Part shown: one piece after another, positions 16,524 to 25,329 of the stretch | Position numbering within the stretch: position 1 is the first letter of the stretch | How the letters are laid out: every line of letters starts with the position of its first letter | From: Pseudomonadota bacterium | Lineage (GTDB): Bacteria; Pseudomonadota; Gammaproteobacteria; Enterobacterales; Enterobacteriaceae | Assembly (NCBI GenBank): GCA_018261615.1 | Contig: JAGTSE010000056.1 | Location: forward strand, 1 to 41,553 | Direction: 5' to 3' | DNA: 41,553 nt | Program-made: the position numbers and the translations under genes | The notes under the pieces: generated by a model | The model's database searches: none | Told to the model about the DNA's origin: nothing | What the model saw: the letters and a program-made list of their open reading frames with translations, nothing else

Positions 16524-18112
16524 GCCTTCACCTCACCAAATGCTTCTTCCAGCAACTGACGTTGCGCGTCGGCTTCATCGCCTGCGCCCAGCTCACGCAT
16601 CAGGGCATCCAGCTCGCCCAGCGCCTGCACCAGTTCGGTCATCGCTTCTGCCGCCAGCACATCCGGCTCCGGCAGGTTGTCGGCATCGATACTGTCTTTA
16701 TCTTTTAGCCAGGAGATATCCAGCGAATCCGACTTGGCGGTGCGGATCCACTCGCGGCTGAATTTGCGCCAGCGGCTGGTGGCCAGATGCTGATCGGTAT
16801 TTTTGTTCTCTTCGCTGTCGGCAATTTCGGTTTTTTCGGCGTTAAAACTCCACTCACCTTCGCGGCGCGGGCTGAGGCCGTACGGATCGTCACCGAACAC
16901 CTGCTCAAATGGTTGCAGATGCTGATCGCCAAACGGCGTGCGCTTACCGAAGCCCGGCATATTGGTGCGCAGATCGTACACCCACACGTCGTCGGTACAG
17001 TTCTTGTCCTGGTTCGGGTTTGCCTTCGTGCCTTTGGTAAAGAACAGCACGTTGGTTTTCACGCCCTGAGCATAAAAGATACCGGTCGGCAAACGCAGGA
17101 TGGTGTGCAGATGGCACTTGTCCATCAGGTCACGGCGGATATCGGTGCCTTTACCGCCTTCAAACAACACGTTATCCGGCACCACCACCGCTGCGCGACC
17201 GCCCGGATGCAGGGTTTCGATAATGTGCTGCATAAAGCACAGCTGTTTGTTGCTGGTCGGGTGAACAAAGGTGCGGGTAATGTTGGTGCCTGCCGCGCTG
17301 CCAAACGGTGGGTTGGTTGCCACGATATGCGCCGGCGGCAGGCTTTCCCCGTCGCTGCCCAGCGTGTTACCGAGGCGGATTGCGCCGCCGTGATCGAGGT
17401 TGCCTTCAATATCGTGCAGCAGGCAGTTCATCAGCGCCAGACGGCGAGTGCCTGGCACCAGTTCGAGGCCGACAAAGGCTTTACGGATCTGGAAATTCTG
17501 CGTATCAGGATCCAGATCGTCCAGATCGTTGGTCTGGGATTTAACGTAGCGATCGGCCTCGATCAAAAAGCCCGCGGTACCGGCTGCCGGATCCTGCACC
17601 ACTTCGCGCGGCTGCGGTTTTAACAGATGAATAATGGTCTTGATCAGCGGGCGCGGCGTGAAGTACTGACCCGCGCCGGATTTGGTTTCATTGGCGTTTT
17701 TCTGCAACAGCCCTTCGTACATATCGCCGAAGTCGTCGCGGGATTTCCCCTTACTGCCGTTATACCAGTCCAGCGCATCCATGTAGCTCACCAGTTCGGT
17801 TAGCTGTTTTGGTTGCTCAATGGTGGTGCTGACGTTGTGGAAAATCGCCTGCACCAGGTTTTTCTCGTCCTGGCCTAATTCCACCAGCAGTTTACGATAG
17901 AACTGCAATTGCTCCTGGCCGATACGCGCTTTCAAATCGTCCCAGCGGTAGCCCGCGGGCAGATACTCGGCTTCCTGGCCGGTCTCTTTACACATTTTCA
18001 GAAATAGCAGTGAAGCCAGTTCGTTAACATAGTTCTGATAAGAAACGCCGCCGTCACGCAGGTTGTCACAGAGTTTCCACAGCTTCGCGACCAGATCGTT
18101 ATTGTTCATCAC
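16520..18112 (-). CDS. hsdM: Type I restriction-modification methyltransferase subunit HsdM
   Basis: This is an N6-adenine methyltransferase of 530 residues, the EcoKI HsdM size. SAM motif I is VVQDPAAGTAGFLIEADRYV (about residues 172-191) and the catalytic motif IV is ATNPPFGSAAG (about 264-274). The N-terminal helical domain (LWKLCDNLRDGGVSYQNYVN) and the GAGQYFTPRPLIKTIIHLL segment are typical of type I subunits. Two HsdM and one HsdS make the active methylase; addition of HsdR makes the nuclease. It is intact. A GC-rich hairpin in the 68-bp gap from hsdR suggests that it is transcribed from its own promoter, as in E. coli. Confidence 0.93.
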   Translation of the reverse strand: MMNNNDLVAKLWKLCDNLRDGGVSYQNYVNELASLLFLKMCKETGQEAEYLPAGYRWDDLKARIGQEQLQFYRKLLVELGQDEKNLVQAIFHNVSTTIEQPKQLTELVSYMDALDWYNGSKGKSRDDFGDMYEGLLQKNANETKSGAGQYFTPRPLIKTIIHLLKPQPREVVQDPAAGTAGFLIEADRYVKSQTNDLDDLDPDTQNFQIRKAFVGLELVPGTRRLALMNCLLHDIEGNLDHGGAIRLGNTLGSDGESLPPAHIVATNPPFGSAAGTNITRTFVHPTSNKQLCFMQHIIETLHPGGRAAVVVPDNVLFEGGKGTDIRRDLMDKCHLHTILRLPTGIFYAQGVKTNVLFFTKGTKANPNQDKNCTDDVWVYDLRTNMPGFGKRTPFGDQHLQPFEQVFGDDPYGLSPRREGEWSFNAEKTEIADSEENKNTDQHLATSRWRKFSREWIRTAKSDSLDISWLKDKDSIDADNLPEPDVLAAEAMTELVQALGELDALMRELGAGDEADAQRQLLEEAFGEVKA

Positions 18113-18130
18113 AGGTTCCGTGTAAAAGCA

Positions 18131-18149
18131 GCGGCCCTTAACGGGCCGC
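18131..18149 (-). terminator. Hairpin between hsdR and hsdM, probable hsdR terminator
   Basis: GCGGCCC and GGGCCGC form a 7-bp stem around TTAAC. On the minus strand TGCTTTTACA follows. It would separate hsdR from hsdMS transcription. Confidence 0.6.
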
Positions 18150-18180
18150 AGAAGAAGAAATTGCCGGGGATTCTAACGTG

Positions 18181-21100
18181 TCAGGCGGGTTCGTCCCAGA
18201 TGTAATCACTGAATTTCGCCAGCACGCCGTCGAGGTTGTCCTCGAACACGCGCTGCGACACGGCTTTGCCGCCGAAACGGTGAAGATTGCCGGTTTTAAA
18301 GGAATCGTCGTCGAGCACCACTTTATCTTTCAGCGCGGTGGCTAAACGATCCAGCCACTTCAACTGTTCGCTGCTCCAGTCGTTTTCGCCTTTGATACGC
18401 GCCAGGGCATGGTCGACACGTAAATCAAACGGCTTCAGCGCATCGCCCACCGCAGCCCGGCGAATATGGCCGATCAGCCGGGCGGCGATATCCTCGTTAC
18501 GTGTCTCTTTCCACGCGCTGCGCAGGGAGGACTCTTCGAAATACTGGCTATCAAACCACTCCTGCAACTCCACCAGCCCTTTACGGGTGAGATCGCGCGG
18601 ACGGGCAATCACCGCCTGCAACGCGGGCTGTGCATTGGGAGAGCGCTTAACCAGATCATCAAAAGCTTCGAGGAAATCCTCTGCGTTATGGTAAGCACCG
18701 TAAACCGGCTCGACGTTGATCACCTCATCCGGAATATCCAGGAAGATCGGGCGTTCGCGCAGTTCGTTAATGTCGAGTTTGAGTTTCTCCAGCCGGGCAA
18801 TCAGGGTGGGAAGTTTATTGAATACCTCAGCGCTCCAATGCGGGCCTTTTTCACGCAGATGCGAAGCCAGCTTGTTAAAGCTGACGCCTGCGGCATCCAG
18901 ACATAATTCATCCAGACGGCGCACCTGCTTGTCGATTCCGGCGCTGCGATCGCGGTTATAGGTGGCCAGGCCAATAATCCGTTGCAGTTTGGCGACGAGC
19001 TGTTCGTGGCTATGTTCGGCAAAGCTGCGACCATCGGCTTCGGTCACTTTATAGGTTTCCGAATCGGTGATTTCGTTTACCAGCGTTTGCAGTTCCACGT
19101 TCGGGCGCATCACCACCGGGCGCATGGTATCGACGCTTTCCAGCGTGCTGTAGATGTCGACGCAGTCGAAAATCTTAAAGCGGATCTTATCCACTGCCGG
19201 GCATAAACGGGTGGCGCGGCCTTTCATCTGTTCATAAAGAATGCGGCTTTTCACCTTGCGCAGAAAGACGATATTGCAAATTGACGGGATATCGACGCCG
19301 GTAGTCAGCAAATCGACCGTCACCACAATGTTTGGCAACCGCTCTTTATTAAAGCGGGTGATCAGAGTTTGCACTTTCCTGGCATCTTTATCGGAATCAC
19401 CGGTGATCTTGATGATCGCGTCATGTTCCAGTTGCGGATATTTCTTTTTGAAGGCCGTGCGTAGCGAATCCACTACCATATCGGCATGTTCATTGGTGAC
19501 GCAGAATACCAGCGTTTTTTGTTTACCGGTCGGATCGAGGTGTTTGGTTAACTCTTCGCAGACGGCGGTATTAAAGCCGGGGATCAACAATTGGCGGTTG
19601 AAATCCGCGACGTCAAAATCCTGATCGTCAGCCAGCGTGTCGTTGATCATCTCACCCAGAGGCGTCACACGGATGACCTCTTCCCCCTTCGACAGATAAA
19701 CGCCGTCTTGCGCATTGCGGGTGGTGATCTTGACAGGCGGATCCTGGTCGATCAGATAACCGTCGATCACCGCTGTGCGGTAGGTATAGCGGTAAACCGG
19801 TTCGCCGAAGATATCTACCGTATGACGTGCTGGCGTGGCGGTCAGAGCGATTTTTACCGCGTCAAAATGATCAAGAATACGGCGGTAAGCCGAGACGTAC
19901 TCCAGTTGGCTGCGGAACTGTAGTTCGCCTTCGGTCTGCTCTTTATCGAGGATATAGCCACGGTGCGCTTCGTCAACCACAATGCAGTCGTAGCGGGCCA
20001 CTGGCATTGCTTCATCGGATTGCAGCGTGCGTTTGACCAGCGACTGGACGGTAGCTACGTGAATTTTGGTGCTGTCTTCCGGGAACTTGTCTGTCAGCCC
20101 TTTGATGTCGAAGATGCTGTTAAAGGTATCACCGTTGATGCGCGTGTCTTCAAAGGCACCCAGCGCCTGTTCACCCAGCGATCGGCGATCCACAAGGAAC
20201 AGCACGCGCTTAAAGCGCTGAGACTGGATCAGGCGGAACATCATGGCAATGGCGGTACGGGTTTTCCCGGTGCCGGTGGCCATGGCCAGCAGGATTTCTT
20301 GCTGGCCGTTAATAATGGCGTTTTCCACGGCGCGAACGGCATCTTGCTGGTAGTAGCGCAGCCCCAGGTCGCTCATATTCGGGTTATCTGCAAACCACTG
20401 GTTTTGCCTTTGCGGATCGCTGCCCAGCATGGCGATCAGTTCTTCCGGGCGATGCCACTCCGGTAGCGCTTTCGACATGTTGCTGGTATGGCGGACATCG
20501 CGATACCAGATGCCGCTGCGGGTTTTCAGCGTTGCGCGGTATTCGCGGCCATTGGTGGAGTAGCAAAAAGGAATTTTATAGCGCTGGCTACCGCTGGTAT
20601 CCGCCCAACTGATTTCATATTCCGGCACCGCTTCGCGCACTTCTTCCGTCGGGTATTGCTCCAGTAAAATATTACGTAGCAGGGCATTATCGAAACGTTT
20701 GCTGTAGCGATACGCCTCATTCAGTTTACTGAAGACATCGGTGTTGATGCGCTTGGCTTCCACGACGGCGATGGGTTTCATGCCAACAAATAATACGTAG
20801 TCGGCAAAACCCTGTTTTCCCGTTTCATCGGTGCCGGTAGGCCATTCGGCAATCGCTTTGTTGACACCTGGTTCCGGCCGCGCGCCTTTGGAAAAGCGCA
20901 GCGTTTTGCTGTCTGCTTCCCAGCCCGCTTTACGCAGTTGGGCATCGATCAAAAAGCGGCTCTCTTCTTCGCTCAAATCCAGCGTGCGTTTGATGGCCTG
21001 ATCGGTGATCTCTTTGTGGTAGGCCTTGCGCTCTTGCTCGGTCTGTTTCGCCAGCTCGGCATTTTTTTCTGCCAGTTGCGCTTCGAGGGCCGCGACACGA

Positions 21101-21690
21101 GCCTGGGATTGGGCTTCAGTTTCTTGCTGCTTACTTTCGAGGATGGCGATATAGCCGTTGAGTGCCACCAGCTTTTGCTGCTGGGCTTCTAGTTCGGCCT
21201 GGCTGTGTGCTTTTTCTTGCGCCTGTTGTTCCAGTTGCTGTTTTAACGTCAGCACTTCCTGATGGTAGAGATCGCTACTCTGCTCCGGTAATACAAAAGC
21301 CGGAACCGGGAAGTCATAATCTTTGGTGACCAGCCGGTAATACCAGACGGCGAGACGAAAACCGAGGCGCAAACACATCTGCGCATCATCCAGATCATTG
21401 TGATACTCGTGGACGGCCTGATTGCCAATGCGGCGTAATTTATGAAATACCGACAGGATGTTGTCATCAACAAAGGCTATTTTGCCTAATTCACGTAGCA
21501 GGTCATGTTGGTTTTCGCATTGAGGAATATCCAGTAGCAGCCCTAAATGCTTCGCCGTCGCTTCACCGAACATGCGCATTTTTACCAGCGTGGTGTTGGG
21601 ATCGTCCGGGTAATTGTTTTCCGCTGCACAAGCGATAGCGTAAGTAAAGTCGTTAACGCCTTTCAGAAAATCAAAGTTAGATTTGTTCAT
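18181..21690 (-). CDS. hsdR: Type I restriction endonuclease subunit HsdR (EcoKI type)
   Basis: This 1169-residue motor and nuclease subunit opens NKSNFDFLKGVNDFTYAIAC, essentially the EcoKI HsdR start. A DUF4145-like N-terminal helical domain is followed by a coiled coil rich in E and Q (about 130-225). The PD-(D/E)xK nuclease has FADYVLFVGMKPIAVVEAKR near 300. The SF2 translocase has Walker A LAMATGTGKTRTAIAM, DEAH box VVDEAHRGY, motif III LTATPA, and motif VI region YEQMKGRATRLCP. All catalytic motifs look intact, so with hsdMS the system should restrict foreign DNA. The family cuts at random sites after ATP-driven translocation. The 5' region to about 21900 holds no gene. Confidence 0.95.
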   Translation of the reverse strand: MNKSNFDFLKGVNDFTYAIACAAENNYPDDPNTTLVKMRMFGEATAKHLGLLLDIPQCENQHDLLRELGKIAFVDDNILSVFHKLRRIGNQAVHEYHNDLDDAQMCLRLGFRLAVWYYRLVTKDYDFPVPAFVLPEQSSDLYHQEVLTLKQQLEQQAQEKAHSQAELEAQQQKLVALNGYIAILESKQQETEAQSQARVAALEAQLAEKNAELAKQTEQERKAYHKEITDQAIKRTLDLSEEESRFLIDAQLRKAGWEADSKTLRFSKGARPEPGVNKAIAEWPTGTDETGKQGFADYVLFVGMKPIAVVEAKRINTDVFSKLNEAYRYSKRFDNALLRNILLEQYPTEEVREAVPEYEISWADTSGSQRYKIPFCYSTNGREYRATLKTRSGIWYRDVRHTSNMSKALPEWHRPEELIAMLGSDPQRQNQWFADNPNMSDLGLRYYQQDAVRAVENAIINGQQEILLAMATGTGKTRTAIAMMFRLIQSQRFKRVLFLVDRRSLGEQALGAFEDTRINGDTFNSIFDIKGLTDKFPEDSTKIHVATVQSLVKRTLQSDEAMPVARYDCIVVDEAHRGYILDKEQTEGELQFRSQLEYVSAYRRILDHFDAVKIALTATPARHTVDIFGEPVYRYTYRTAVIDGYLIDQDPPVKITTRNAQDGVYLSKGEEVIRVTPLGEMINDTLADDQDFDVADFNRQLLIPGFNTAVCEELTKHLDPTGKQKTLVFCVTNEHADMVVDSLRTAFKKKYPQLEHDAIIKITGDSDKDARKVQTLITRFNKERLPNIVVTVDLLTTGVDIPSICNIVFLRKVKSRILYEQMKGRATRLCPAVDKIRFKIFDCVDIYSTLESVDTMRPVVMRPNVELQTLVNEITDSETYKVTEADGRSFAEHSHEQLVAKLQRIIGLATYNRDRSAGIDKQVRRLDELCLDAAGVSFNKLASHLREKGPHWSAEVFNKLPTLIARLEKLKLDINELRERPIFLDIPDEVINVEPVYGAYHNAEDFLEAFDDLVKRSPNAQPALQAVIARPRDLTRKGLVELQEWFDSQYFEESSLRSAWKETRNEDIAARLIGHIRRAAVGDALKPFDLRVDHALARIKGENDWSSEQLKWLDRLATALKDKVVLDDDSFKTGNLHRFGGKAVSQRVFEDNLDGVLAKFSDYIWDEPA

Positions 21691-22021
21691 GTGCCTTCCG
21701 CGTTAAGGCCAGCCTCTGGATCTACTGACGTGTTACGTTAATCGGTTAGAAAAAGCGACCAAATCATGTTACCTCCCGCAGCCGGTGCGATCAATCAACG
21801 AAAGATGCGTTAACTTACTCTTTTGTATGAATTAAATGGTGGCTTACGCTATCAGCTCAGAGCCTGCCGAATATAGGCACGCTCTGTAACCATCATCAGA
21901 ATGCCTCCTGGAGACCTCGCCCAATCGGGCGGGGAGGAAAGGGGGGTGCTAAACAACCTGACTTCTTTTTGTTTGACCATCGTCAACTCTCTTCACGTTT
22001 TTACGCGTATTTTGTGAAGCC

Positions 22022-23152
22022 ATGAAACGCGCATACAAATACAGGTTTTACCCCACACCCGATCAGGTTGAGCTTTTGGCTAAAACGTTCGGATGTGTGC
22101 GTTTCGTCTACAATTCAATACTTCGCTGGCGCACCGATGCGTATTACGAGCGAAAGGAAAAAACCGGTTATCTGCAGGCTAACGCTCGCCTTACGGCGCT
22201 CAAAAAAGAGTCTGAATGCGCGTGGCTTAACGATGTTTCCTGCGTACCCCTCCAGCAGTCCCTGCGCCACCAACAAACGGCCTTTGCTAACTTTTTCGCC
22301 GGACGAGCCGCATATCCGGCCTTTAAAAGCAAACGCCACAAACAGGCAGCGGAGTTCACTGCGAGCGCGTTTAAATACCGTGACGGCAAGCTGTATATGG
22401 CAAAGAGCAAAACGCCTTTGGACGTGCGCTGGTCGCGCCCTTTGCCGTCTGTCCCTTCCACCGTTACGATCTCCAAAGATGCCGCAGGACGATACTTCGT
22501 GTCCTGCCTTTGCGAGTTTGAGCCTGTATCACTGCCGATCACCGCTAAAACAGTCGGCATTGATGTTGGTTTAACAGATTTGTTCGTCACCGATACCGGA
22601 TTCAAAACCGGCAATCCCCGCCACACCGCTAAATATGCGAAGCGTCTCGCGTTGCTACAGCGCCGTTTGAGCAGGAAGAAAAAAGGCTCAAAGAATCGCG
22701 CCAAAGCACGCTTAAAGGTGGCCCGACTCCACGCGAAAATTGCCGATTGCCGACTGGATGCCCTGCACAAGGCAACCCGCAAACTGATAAATGAGAACCA
22801 AATTGTTTGCGTCGAATCCCTGAAAGTGAAAAACATGATCCGCAATCCGAAGCTGTCTAAGCACATAGCAGACGCGAGCTGGGGCGAATTTGTTCGCCAG
22901 CTACAATACAAGGGCGAATGGGCCGGGCGGTCAGTGGTAGCCATTGACCCGTTCTTCCCGTCCTCAAAGCGCTGTAGTTGTTGCGGTTTCACCATGAAAA
23001 AAATGCCTCTTGATGTCCGTAAGTGGTCTTGTCCTGAATGCGGGGCTAACCATGATCGCGACGTTAATGCGGCCCGTAATATCAAAGCTGCCGGGCTGGC
23101 AGTGTTAGCCCACGGAGAACCTGTAAATCCTGAATCGCTTAACGCGGCTTAG
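22022..23152 (+). CDS. tnpB: TnpB RNA-guided nuclease (IS605 OrfB family)
   Basis: TnpB proteins are compact RuvC nucleases guided by an RNA from the element's right end; they are related to Cas12. This one has 376 residues with all landmarks. The N-terminal wedge has YRFYPTPDQVELLAKTFGC and VRFVYN. RuvC-I is VGIDVGLTDLFV (catalytic D), RuvC-II is IVCVESLKVKNM (catalytic E) and RuvC-III is NHDRDVNAARNI (catalytic D). A zinc ribbon between them has CSCCG and CPECG. It looks fully active. In nature TnpB re-cuts the empty donor site and so preserves the element. Here it stands beside a type I restriction system. Confidence 0.92.
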   Translation: MKRAYKYRFYPTPDQVELLAKTFGCVRFVYNSILRWRTDAYYERKEKTGYLQANARLTALKKESECAWLNDVSCVPLQQSLRHQQTAFANFFAGRAAYPAFKSKRHKQAAEFTASAFKYRDGKLYMAKSKTPLDVRWSRPLPSVPSTVTISKDAAGRYFVSCLCEFEPVSLPITAKTVGIDVGLTDLFVTDTGFKTGNPRHTAKYAKRLALLQRRLSRKKKGSKNRAKARLKVARLHAKIADCRLDALHKATRKLINENQIVCVESLKVKNMIRNPKLSKHIADASWGEFVRQLQYKGEWAGRSVVAIDPFFPSSKRCSCCGFTMKKMPLDVRKWSCPECGANHDRDVNAARNIKAAGLAVLAHGEPVNPESLNAA

Positions 23153-23200
23153 GTTCGGCTCCGTGAAGTGGGAATCCTCGCCCTTTAGGGCGGGGAGCAG
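23080..23200 (+). ncRNA. Predicted omegaRNA scaffold at the TnpB 3' end
   Basis: In characterised TnpB elements the guide RNA scaffold covers the 3' end of tnpB and the right-end hairpin, and the guide is the flanking host DNA. By analogy the scaffold here would end near GGGCGGGGAGCAG (about 23200) and the guide would start TCAACCTTTATTCC. Boundaries are inference only. Confidence 0.35.
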
Positions 23201-23373
23201 TCAACCTTTATTCCTTTCTATTTCGCAGGAGAACTTTTGCCATTTCTGGCACCTTAGTATCAAATAGAAACTTAGGCTTTGAGTTATACACATCCCGCTC
23301 CGGTTGCGGAAGAAGGCACCTAAAGGGCACTACGTTTCCTCAAGGAAACCTACTACGAGAATTTGTCGTTATG

Positions 23374-23517
23374 ATTAAGAGCCTATCCCATTAGGCTATT
23401 TTATTGGCCATTTTGGTCCTGGGCAGTGCTCACACAAAATGTGTTGGCATTTTGAACGCCGCTTGCGGCGGCCCTTTAGGGCGAGCGAAGCGAGTCATCC
23501 TCACGTACTGCGTGTAC
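23374..23517 (+). repeat. Palindromic repeat, copy B, heading a longer dispersed intergenic repeat
   Basis: AGAGCCTATCCCATTAGGCT at 23378-23397 is the exact inverse of copy A at 14607-14626. Here it continues through TTGGTCCTGGGCAGTGCTC, an AAAATGTGTTGGCATTTT inverted repeat, and GCGGCGGCCCTTTAGGGCGA to TCCTCACGTACTGCGTGTAC. I recall this string as a recurrent enterobacterial intergenic sequence. It ends exactly where the truncated HxlR gene resumes. The stretch 23204-23373 shows no gene. Confidence 0.55.
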
Positions 23518-23751
23518 AAGGTCTTAACCCAGACGCTGCGCAAGCTGGAGCGCGACGGCATCATCGCCCGTAAAGTGTTTTATACCGTGCCGGTGTCGGT
23601 GGAGTACAGCCTGACGCCGCTGGGGCGCACGCTGACGGAAACCGTCTCGGTGCTGACGCACTGGGTAGAAAAAAATATGGATGCGGTGTTGGCGGCGCAG
23701 ACTGCGTATGACGAGGCGAATTTGCTCAAAACGAAAGAACCCACCGCATAG
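23518..23751 (+). pseudogene. HxlR-family regulator, N-terminus lost
   Basis: The open frame from KVLTQTLRKLERDGIIARKV onward, then VEYSLTPLGRTLTETVSVLT and HWVEKNMDAVL, is the recognition helix, wing and C-terminal helix of an HxlR winged-helix regulator. The usual first 35-40 residues (the start, the CxxxL segment and the first helices) are replaced by repeat sequence. The nominal start upstream (23404) lies in the repeat and is not credible. The gene was cut by the event that placed the repeat or the restriction block here. Confidence 0.75.
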
Positions 23752-23759
23752 GGTGGGTT
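23738..23759. terminator. Hairpin at the end of the HxlR remnant
   Basis: AACCCACC and GGTGGGTT pair around GCATAG, overlapping the stop codon. The better U-tract (TTCTTTCGTTTT) is on the minus strand, so it may have served a lost minus-strand neighbour. The gap 23760-23979 has only a 20-codon start-less frame ending ANELRVHLK and no gene I can support. Confidence 0.5.
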
Positions 23760-23979
23760 CCGGGGAGCGCTTATTTCAGGTGGACGCGCAGTTCATTGGC
23801 TGTTCGGTGTAAGACATGGTGCGCGCCTTGTCATGTGAGTGAGCAAGAAATATACAACCTGGGCAAGAAAGGAAATGGCTGGCGGATCAATAAACCATAC
23901 ACTCACAATGGCTATTTGTGGTGCCGTTTATGCGTTATTAAGTTAGTAAGCGCTTACGTGTGGGAATGAGGGGAAAACT

Positions 23980-23997
23980 CCCCGCATCCCTGCGGGG
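23980..23997 (-). terminator. Intrinsic terminator of the glycerol-3-phosphate operon
   Basis: CCCCGCA and TGCGGGG pair around TCCC just past the stop of the last gene. On the minus strand GAGTTTTCCCC follows. Confidence 0.75.
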
Positions 23998-24006
23998 CAC
24001 GACACT

Positions 24007-25329
24007 TTATTTCACCGCTTGCAGCGCGGTTTTTTCCACATAGGGTTTCATCAGCGTATCGGCTTGTTTCTGCGCCGCTTCTGCGGCCGCTTCCGGGGTG
24101 ACTTTTTCATCGTTCACCACGGCCGCCAGTTGATCTTCCATCGCTTTACGCACGGCAACCGTTTCGTAAGTGGAATACCACGGATGCGCGTACTGCAACT
24201 GCTCCAGCGCGATGGCGGCGCGCGGATCTTGCTGCAGATACGCTTTCATTTCCGCCGTATCATAGGCAGCTTTGCGCGGTGAGAAGTAACCGGTGAAGCG
24301 GCTCCATGCGCCATTCACTTCCGGGCTGACGAGATAAGTCAGGAACTGATACGCTGCTTTTTTCTGCGCATCGTTAATGCCTTTAAAACTCACCAGACTG
24401 GCACCGCCAATTGGCACGGCACGTTGTTCCTGAGCAGGCATCATTGCCACGCCCAACTCGAAATCTTTGGTGTTTTCACGCATAAAGCCCAGTGCGCCAG
24501 TACTCAGCATCGCCATGCCCAGTTTGCCGGAGAAGAACTCGGCGCTGATCTGCTTCGAGTTCAGCACGCCGGACGGCATCACTTTGTCTTTGTAGATCAT
24601 ATCCTGCCAGAAACGGAGTGCGCCGATGGTGGTGGGCGCGTTGTAATAGACTTCGCCAGGATAGTTTTCGTTGAAGTAGTTACCGCCGTTGGCGCGCACC
24701 AGCGAGGATAAGATCCAGCCGCCGTAATCGTCGTTGGTGGAAGGCAGCATAATGCCCCACTGGCCTTTGCTCTTGTCGGTCAGCTTTTTCGCATCGATCA
24801 GCAGCTCTTTCCAGTTCTGCGGCGGCTGTTTAATGCCCGCTTGCTCAAACATCGTTTTGTTGTAATAGAGGATTGGCGTCGAGTTATGGAATGGAATGGC
24901 GTAGGTCACGCCCATTACCTGCGCGTTTTTACGCATCGCAGGCCAGAACTCGTTTTGCAGGAAATCACCTGCTTTTTTGTCACCGTACTGGAACAGTTCG
25001 TCCATCGGCAGAATTTCATCTTTCAGCGCCAAATCGGTCGTGAAGTTGGCGGACATGATCACCAGTGCAGGCGGTTGGCCTGCTTTCTGCGCTGATTCAG
25101 CTTTCATTTTTGTGGTGTCGTAGCTGCCGGTAAAAATCCCGCGCACTTCCACCTCTTTTTGCGAATCGTTAAAGGCTTTGATGACGCGCGTCATTTCCAT
25201 TGTCAGTTTGCCGTCCACCGGGGCCGGAAACATGAAATCAATCTTCTCTTGAGCCAGTGCGGTACCGCTTATTGCAAAGGTTATACAGTAAGTAAGTGCT
25301 CGCAATGTTTTTGACAGAGGCTTATGCAT
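24007..25329 (-). CDS. ABC importer periplasmic binding protein (UgpB-like, glycerol-3-phosphate or glycerophosphodiester)
   Basis: The protein has 440 residues from MHKPLSKTLRALTYC at 25329, where AGGAGA precedes the ATG; longer frames would run through the ATPase gene. A signal peptide ends at GTALAQ|EKIDF. The mature part (DFMFPAPVDGKLTMEMTRVI, NSTPILYYNKTMFEQAGI, GMAMLSTGALGFM, SRFTGYFSPRKAAYD) is a family 1 solute-binding protein close in length to UgpB (438). With gpdQ in the operon, glycerol-3-phosphate or glycerophosphodiesters are the likely ligands. The start overlaps the ATPase stop by 8 bp (ATGCATAA). It is the last gene of the operon. Confidence 0.82.
   Translation of the reverse strand: MHKPLSKTLRALTYCITFAISGTALAQEKIDFMFPAPVDGKLTMEMTRVIKAFNDSQKEVEVRGIFTGSYDTTKMKAESAQKAGQPPALVIMSANFTTDLALKDEILPMDELFQYGDKKAGDFLQNEFWPAMRKNAQVMGVTYAIPFHNSTPILYYNKTMFEQAGIKQPPQNWKELLIDAKKLTDKSKGQWGIMLPSTNDDYGGWILSSLVRANGGNYFNENYPGEVYYNAPTTIGALRFWQDMIYKDKVMPSGVLNSKQISAEFFSGKLGMAMLSTGALGFMRENTKDFELGVAMMPAQEQRAVPIGGASLVSFKGINDAQKKAAYQFLTYLVSPEVNGAWSRFTGYFSPRKAAYDTAEMKAYLQQDPRAAIALEQLQYAHPWYSTYETVAVRKAMEDQLAAVVNDEKVTPEAAAEAAQKQADTLMKPYVEKTALQAVK

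Larger units (their letters stand above)
21910..23203 (+). mobile_element. TnpB-only IS200/IS605-family element (IS1341 type)
   Basis: An intact tnpB is bracketed by near-identical subterminal hairpins: CCTCGCCC-AATC-GGGCGGGG at 21915-21934 and CCTCGCCC-TTTA-GGGCGGGG at 23176-23195. Such imperfect palindromes are the transposase-recognised ends in this family. No tnpA (Y1 HUH transposase) is present, so the element is not self-mobile. Ends are approximate: the left boundary is near the hairpin base and the right boundary near TCAAC at 23201. Between 21691 and 21909 I see only the hsdR upstream region. Confidence 0.8.

Noticed and set aside
16787..17623. A 278-codon open frame antisense to hsdM
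   Set aside because: It is the complement of a GC-rich conserved gene; the encoded sequence has no domain pattern and no RBS, and hsdM is intact on the other strand.
22168..23085. A 305-codon frame antisense to tnpB
   Set aside because: Low-complexity shadow of an intact, motif-complete TnpB gene.
23404..23517. The nominal start and first 38 codons of the HxlR frame
   Set aside because: This stretch is repeat sequence translated by chance; the protein pattern only begins at KVLTQTL.
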